Positions 6,355 through 9,885 of a stretch of DNA of 9,885 nt are shown here, piece by piece (positions within the stretch are counted from its first letter, which is position 1; every line of letters begins with the position of its first letter). This DNA comes from Candidatus Zhuqueibacterota bacterium (GTDB taxonomy: Bacteria; Zhuqueibacterota; Zhuqueibacteria; Residuimicrobiales; Residuimicrobiaceae). The stretch is taken from positions 1 through 9,885 of the forward strand of contig JAFGSU010000297.1 in NCBI GenBank assembly GCA_016934435.1, written 5' to 3'. Under the pieces are notes generated by a model. It ran no database searches and was not told the origin of the DNA. It saw only the letters and a list, made by a program, of their open reading frames with translations. Both the position numbers and the translations under genes were made by a program.

Positions 6355-7055
6355 CCGATTGGGAGCGTACCTGGAAGCGAGAAAAAATTCTCCTGGCCGT
6401 TCCCGTTTATAATGAAGAGCGAGCTTTGGCCGAAGTTTTGAGCGCTCTTTGCCATATGGTGCCAAGGCAAAATATCCTTCTCGTCAATGACGGATCAACC
6501 GATCAAAGCCAGAATATTATTAATGCCCATCAGTTACAATATATAAAAAATGATGTAAACTGCGGTAAGGGATCAGCCCTGTTACAGGCTGTTCGATTCG
6601 CCAGGGCAAATCGGTTTCGCTGGCTTATCACGATGGATGGGGATGGGCAGCATGATCCCGGTCATTTGAAGGATTTCGTTAAAGCCATACAACGAAATTC
6701 CGCCGATTTGATCATCGGCGTTCGGCAACAAAAGAAGCGAAGCATGCCGCGACTGCGTCAGATGAGCAACGGCATCTCATCCGTTTTAATCTCCCTATTG
6801 ATCGGTCGAAATCGAATCCATGACACCCAATGTGGCTATCGAGCTGTGCGGCTGGCGCGCATAAACATCCCGGATTATCGCGAAACCGGATTTCAATTTG
6901 AATCCGAGTTGTTGTTGCGACTGGGCCGGTCCATTACGATCATACAAGTTCCAATTGCTACGCATTATGGTAGTGAGCGAAGCAAGATTAGAAATTGGGC
7001 CGATAGTTTTAAATTCATCCGTTTGCTGTTACGATATATTTGGTTATACAGTTGA
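6351..7055 (+). CDS. Family 2 glycosyltransferase, DPM1/polyprenyl-phosphate type
   Basis: This 234-residue cytoplasmic-face enzyme likely transfers a sugar from a nucleotide sugar to a lipid carrier such as undecaprenyl phosphate, or to a cell-surface glycan. It is a complete GT-A fold: LAVPVYNEE at 15-23, LVNDGSTD at 44-51 (the nucleotide-sugar aspartate D47), NCGKGSALLQAV at 70-81, MDGDGQHDP at 95-103 with the metal-binding D96 and D98, DTQCGYRA at 158-165, then ETGFQFESELLLR, which holds the late acidic residues of the family. There are no transmembrane helices and no GtrA-like tail, so it is the soluble DPM1-like form, not the membrane-anchored GtrB/ArnC form. The ATG at 6351 is the only usable start, because an in-frame stop lies at 6327-6329. 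The ribosome site is weak. The substrate cannot be read from sequence. The next element, the tRNA promoter, begins within 10 bases of its stop. Confidence 0.87.
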   Translation: MTDWERTWKREKILLAVPVYNEERALAEVLSALCHMVPRQNILLVNDGSTDQSQNIINAHQLQYIKNDVNCGKGSALLQAVRFARANRFRWLITMDGDGQHDPGHLKDFVKAIQRNSADLIIGVRQQKKRSMPRLRQMSNGISSVLISLLIGRNRIHDTQCGYRAVRLARINIPDYRETGFQFESELLLRLGRSITIIQVPIATHYGSERSKIRNWADSFKFIRLLLRYIWLYS

Positions 7056-7063
7056 TTTTTCTC

Positions 7064-7092
7064 TTGTATTAAATAAAAATATTTAGTATAAT
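7064..7092 (+). promoter_or_regulatory. Sigma70-type promoter of tRNA-Pro
   Basis: A perfect -10 box TATAAT at 7087-7092 lies 17 bases downstream of TTGTAT (7064-7069), which matches the first three positions of the -35 consensus TTGACA. The predicted transcript would start near 7099, leaving a leader of about nine bases before the tRNA at 7108. The surrounding AT-rich stretch contrasts with the flanking genes. Confidence 0.7.
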
Positions 7093-7107
7093 TAACCGTG
7101 ATAAAAT

Positions 7108-7182
7108 CGGGGCGTAGCGCAGTCCGGCTAGCGCGCCTGGTTCGGGACCAGGAGGTCGGTGGTTCAAATCCACTCGCCCCGA
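7108..7182 (+). tRNA. tRNA-Pro (anticodon CGG)
   Basis: The full cloverleaf can be read. The acceptor arms CGGGGCG (7108-7114) and CGCCCCG (7175-7181) pair over seven bases, with discriminator A at 7182. The D arm is GCGC/GCGC with a loop containing GG. The anticodon stem CCTGG/CCAGG encloses TTCGGGA, giving anticodon CGG at 7143-7145, which reads proline codon CCG. The variable loop is AGGTC. The T arm GGTGG/CCACT has a TTCAAAT loop and one G-U pair. The first base pair C1-G72 and A73 are features of bacterial tRNA-Pro. The 3' CCA is not encoded (CAT follows), so it must be added by a nucleotidyltransferase. It has its own promoter and terminator. Confidence 0.97.
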
Positions 7183-7189
7183 CATCTCG

Positions 7190-7215
7190 TTCGCCAATTC
7201 GGTGAATCAAGCGAA
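7190..7215 (+). other. Extra hairpin in the tRNA-Pro trailer
   Basis: TTCGC (7190-7194) pairs with GCGAA (7211-7215), and ATTC (7197-7200) with GAAT (7204-7207), across a small internal loop. It lies between the mature tRNA end and the terminator and has no U-run. It would be in the precursor and could influence 3' processing. Confidence 0.4.
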
Positions 7216-7231
7216 TGCAATCTGAAGGTTG

Positions 7232-7266
7232 GCCAGCTTCTCGAACTTGAGCAAGCTGGCTTTTTT
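7232..7266 (+). terminator. Rho-independent terminator of tRNA-Pro
   Basis: GCCAGCTT (7232-7239) pairs perfectly with AAGCTGGC (7253-7260) and is directly followed by six T residues (7261-7266). CTC/GAG pairing inside the loop may lengthen the stem. It ends tRNA transcription about 50 bases past the tRNA and isolates leuS from upstream read-through. Confidence 0.92.
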
Positions 7267-7358
7267 GTAAAACTGAACAAAATCAATATTTTCACACCGG
7301 TTTTTAGTCGTTTTATTTGCGTTTGCAGGAAAAAACAGTAATAAAAGTGAGTGAAGCC

Positions 7359-9824
7359 ATGATACCCGAATACAAAGCTGCTGAAATCGAAAAAAAATGG
7401 CAAAAAAAGTGGGAGACGACAAAACTCTACAGGTGTAATCTCCAGGACCTGGAAAGGAAATTATACTGCCTGGTGATGTTCATTTATCCGTCCGGTGACA
7501 AGCTTCACATCGGGCATTGGTATAATTACGCTCCAACCGATACATGGGCGCGTTTTAAGCGTATGCAGGGTTTTAACGTCTTTGAACCCATGGGGTATGA
7601 TGCTTTTGGACTGCCGGCGGAAAATTATGCCATAAAAATGGGCGTGCATCCGGCAGAAAGTACTGAAAAAAACATCAATGTCATCCGTGAGCAATTGAAA
7701 GCCATGGGCGCCATGTACGATTGGGATCATGAGATCAATACCAGTCGGCCGGAATATTATCAATGGACGCAATGGCTGTTTCTGCAACTCTACAAAAACG
7801 GCCTGGCTTATCGGAAAAAAGCCGCTGCTAATTGGTGCCCAACCTGCCAGACGGTGCTCGCCAACGAACAGGTGGTAGATGGTTATTGCGAACGCTGCGA
7901 GAGTGAGGTGCTCACCAGAGACCTGGAACAGTGGTTTTTCAGAATCACCCGCTATGCTGAACAGCTGTTGGACGGACACAATCAAATACAATGGCCGGAA
8001 AAAACCATCTCCATGCAGAAGAACTGGATCGGCAAAAGCATCGGCGCTACCATCGATTTTAAAGTGGTGGATCATGAAGACCTTATTCAGGTTTTCACAA
8101 CCCGGCCGGATACGCTATTCGGCGTGACCTATATGGTGCTTGCTCCTGAACATCCGCTGGTTGAAAAACTAACCCGGCCGGAAAAAAGGGCGGAGGTTGA
8201 CGCCTATATTTTGCAGGCGCGGAAACTGCGTGAAATAGACCGCACATCAACGGAGAAAGAAAAAACCGGCGTGTTTATAGGCAGCTATTGTGTCAATCCG
8301 GTTAATAAAGAGCAGGTACCCATCTGGATTGCCGATTATGTGCTCGTAACCTACGGCACGGGTGCGGTCATGGCTGTTCCGGCTCACGATCAGCGTGATT
8401 TTGAATTTGCGCAAAAATATCATCTGCCCATTCGTAAAGTCATTTCCCCCAATGGGGAAAAGTCAGAAGATGACCTGACACAGGCTTTCGAAGAGACCGG
8501 CGTTATGATCGATTCCGGCCAATTTTCCGGCATGGAATCCACCAAAGGTATCGATGCCGTGGTTGATTATTTGTGGGAAAACGGCTGTGGCGATCGCAGG
8601 GTGAATTATAAGTTAAGAGACTGGTTAATCTCACGGCAACGATACTGGGGCGCGCCGATCCCGATCATTTATTGTGAGGGCTGTGGTGAAGTGCCGGTTC
8701 CTGAATCGGATTTACCGGTTTTACTCCCTGAAAACGTTGAATTTAAAGGTAAAGGCATTTCTCCGCTGGCTACATCGCCCGATTTTGTCGATGTGCCGTG
8801 TCCCAAATGCGGCAAACCGGCTCGGCGAGAAATAGATACCATGGATACGTTTGTCTGTTCTTCATGGTATTTTCTGCGATTTTTAACGCCCAAAATTAAA
8901 GATCGCGCCTTTGATACCAGTATTTGCGATGCCTGGCTTCCGGTGGATCAATATGTCGGCGGAGCGGAACATGCCGTGATGCATTTGCTGTATGCGCGCT
9001 TTTTTGTCAAAGCTCTGCGGGATTTCGGTTTGATCCATTTTGATGAGCCGTTTCAGCGATTGGTGCATCAGGGCACCATCACCAATAAAGGCGCCAAAAT
9101 GTCCAAATCACGCGGAAATGTCGTCAATCCGGATGCTTTTATTGAGAAATATGGGGCTGATACTTTTCGCATGTACATGATGTTTATGGGCGCCTATGAA
9201 GAAGGCGGCGATTGGAGCGACGAAGGCATCGTCGGTATCTATCGATTTCTACGGCGGATATGGCGAATAGTTCTGCAAATACACGAAAGCAAACCATGTG
9301 GCGCTGAAGGGACACGATATAAAAAAGTGGTGCAGCAGATGCATTACGCCATCAAGAATTGCACCGGTGATCTTGAGCGATTTCACTTTAATACATCTAT
9401 AAGCAGAATTATGGAGCTTGTCAACGAAATATCTCTATATATTCAAAATGTACCTGCCAATGAGCAGAATCGCAACTTGAACGAAGAGTTGATACCGAAT
9501 TTATTGCGTTTGATTGCACCATTTGCGCCGCATTTTGCCGAAGAGTTATGGGAGAGGATTGGAAAAACCTACAGCATTTTCGATCAGAAATGGCCTGAAC
9601 ACGATGAAAGTCAGCTTATAAAAGAAACCACGAGCATGGGAATACAGATAAACGGAAAAATACGCGGTCAGATCGAAGTGGCTGTGGATGTAAATGATGC
9701 TGATATTATCAAAATGGCAATGGATGACGAAAAAATTAAGCAATATATTAAAGGTAAGACGATACAAAAAGCCCTGGTTGTCAAAAACAAGCTTGTGAGC
9801 CTGGTTATAAAGGATATGCCATAG
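7359..9824 (+). CDS. leuS: Leucyl-tRNA synthetase
   Basis: This class I synthetase charges tRNA-Leu in the cytosol. The 821 residues run in the usual order. The catalytic fold has HIGH at 50-53 and KMSKS at 580-584. A first zinc knuckle is C160, C163, C177, C180. The CP1 editing domain has the threonine-rich TTRPDT at 247-252 and GTGAVMAVPAHDQRD with D344, the residue that positions mischarged tRNA for hydrolysis. A second cysteine set is C439, C442, C481, C484. The leucine-specific region, the helical anticodon domain (FAPHFAEELWE) and the C-terminal INGKIRGQI domain follow, so it is full length and editing competent by sequence. The segment before HIGH reads MFIYPSGDK, with isoleucine where MFPYPSG is usual. 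The frame stays open upstream to a TTG at 7317, but ATG 7359 puts the conserved EIEKKWQKKW at the normal place. GTGAGTGA just upstream is a weak ribosome site. Its promoter is not obvious; TTGTAA (7265-7270) and TATTTT (7287-7292) are a weak candidate. Confidence 0.96.
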   Translation: MIPEYKAAEIEKKWQKKWETTKLYRCNLQDLERKLYCLVMFIYPSGDKLHIGHWYNYAPTDTWARFKRMQGFNVFEPMGYDAFGLPAENYAIKMGVHPAESTEKNINVIREQLKAMGAMYDWDHEINTSRPEYYQWTQWLFLQLYKNGLAYRKKAAANWCPTCQTVLANEQVVDGYCERCESEVLTRDLEQWFFRITRYAEQLLDGHNQIQWPEKTISMQKNWIGKSIGATIDFKVVDHEDLIQVFTTRPDTLFGVTYMVLAPEHPLVEKLTRPEKRAEVDAYILQARKLREIDRTSTEKEKTGVFIGSYCVNPVNKEQVPIWIADYVLVTYGTGAVMAVPAHDQRDFEFAQKYHLPIRKVISPNGEKSEDDLTQAFEETGVMIDSGQFSGMESTKGIDAVVDYLWENGCGDRRVNYKLRDWLISRQRYWGAPIPIIYCEGCGEVPVPESDLPVLLPENVEFKGKGISPLATSPDFVDVPCPKCGKPARREIDTMDTFVCSSWYFLRFLTPKIKDRAFDTSICDAWLPVDQYVGGAEHAVMHLLYARFFVKALRDFGLIHFDEPFQRLVHQGTITNKGAKMSKSRGNVVNPDAFIEKYGADTFRMYMMFMGAYEEGGDWSDEGIVGIYRFLRRIWRIVLQIHESKPCGAEGTRYKKVVQQMHYAIKNCTGDLERFHFNTSISRIMELVNEISLYIQNVPANEQNRNLNEELIPNLLRLIAPFAPHFAEELWERIGKTYSIFDQKWPEHDESQLIKETTSMGIQINGKIRGQIEVAVDVNDADIIKMAMDDEKIKQYIKGKTIQKALVVKNKLVSLVIKDMP

Positions 9825-9860
9825 ATGTGAGAGAGGAGAGGGGGACCATTGTATGCAAAA

Positions 9861-9884
9861 ATTAGCCGGAGACATCCGGCTAAT
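9861..9884 (+). terminator. Perfect 10-bp hairpin after leuS (possible terminator)
   Basis: ATTAGCCGGA (9861-9870) pairs perfectly with TCCGGCTAAT (9875-9884) around the four-base loop GACA. It begins 37 bases after the leuS stop and has an A-run on its 5' side (9857-9861). The window ends one base later, so the decisive U-run cannot be seen. A competing reading is that an ATG at 9853, preceded by GAGGGGGA, opens a new gene; the perfect stem makes the hairpin the better call. Confidence 0.6.
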
Positions 9885-9885
9885 A

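Noticed and set aside
7317..7358. TTG start giving a 14-residue longer LeuS
   Set aside because: No ribosome site precedes it, and the extra residues lie before the conserved N terminus of the family; ATG 7359 is the better choice.
1..9885. CRISPR, insertion sequence, prophage, toxin-antitoxin or defence system
   Set aside because: No spaced repeats, transposase motifs, paired terminal repeats or defence-protein motifs were seen; the genes are housekeeping or metabolic.

Overview
The window is a single-strand run of mostly housekeeping genes: every supported gene reads on the + strand. It comes from a bacterium of moderate GC content. The lineage is an inference from three clues. The first protein ends in a Por-secretion-type (type IX) C-terminal tail. 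The leucyl-tRNA synthetase has an HIGH-region variant (HIGHWYNYAPTD) that I associate with the wider Fibrobacteres-Chlorobi-Bacteroidetes neighbourhood. IspG is the short single-module form, not the insert-bearing form typical of Bacteroidota. Together these fit a non-Bacteroidota FCB relative (Calditrichota/KSB1-like), but no marker here settles the phylum.

Layout: 1-408 is the 3' end of a secreted protein gene with a sorting tail. 441-1469 (tdh) and 1618-2808 (kbl) encode the two-step threonine-to-glycine pathway, separated by a 148-bp spacer that can fold into a long imperfect hairpin. 2897-3961 is ispG, the sixth (penultimate) named step of the MEP isoprenoid pathway. Four bases after its stop begins a 583-residue Rossmann-fold protein of unknown function (3966-5717). 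5766-6278 encodes a small exported SH3b plus parvulin protein, and 6351-7055 a DPM1-like family 2 glycosyltransferase. A promoter, a tRNA-Pro(CGG) gene and a strong intrinsic terminator fill 7064-7266. 7359-9824 is leuS, and the last 25 bases hold a perfect hairpin.

How the genes work together: Tdh makes 2-amino-3-ketobutyrate and Kbl cleaves it with CoA to glycine and acetyl-CoA, so that pair is a clear functional unit. IspG feeds polyprenyl phosphate synthesis, and the downstream glycosyltransferase resembles enzymes that use polyprenyl phosphates. That link is suggestive only. Close spacing from ispG to the glycosyltransferase (gaps of 4, 48 and 72 bases, no terminator seen) is compatible with one transcript. 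The tRNA gene has its own promoter and terminator and separates that group from leuS.

No CRISPR array, insertion sequence, prophage, toxin-antitoxin or defence module was seen. The items most worth a second look are the uncharacterised Rossmann protein coupled to ispG, the structured tdh-kbl spacer, the 16-bp palindrome in front of tdh, and the degenerate parvulin.
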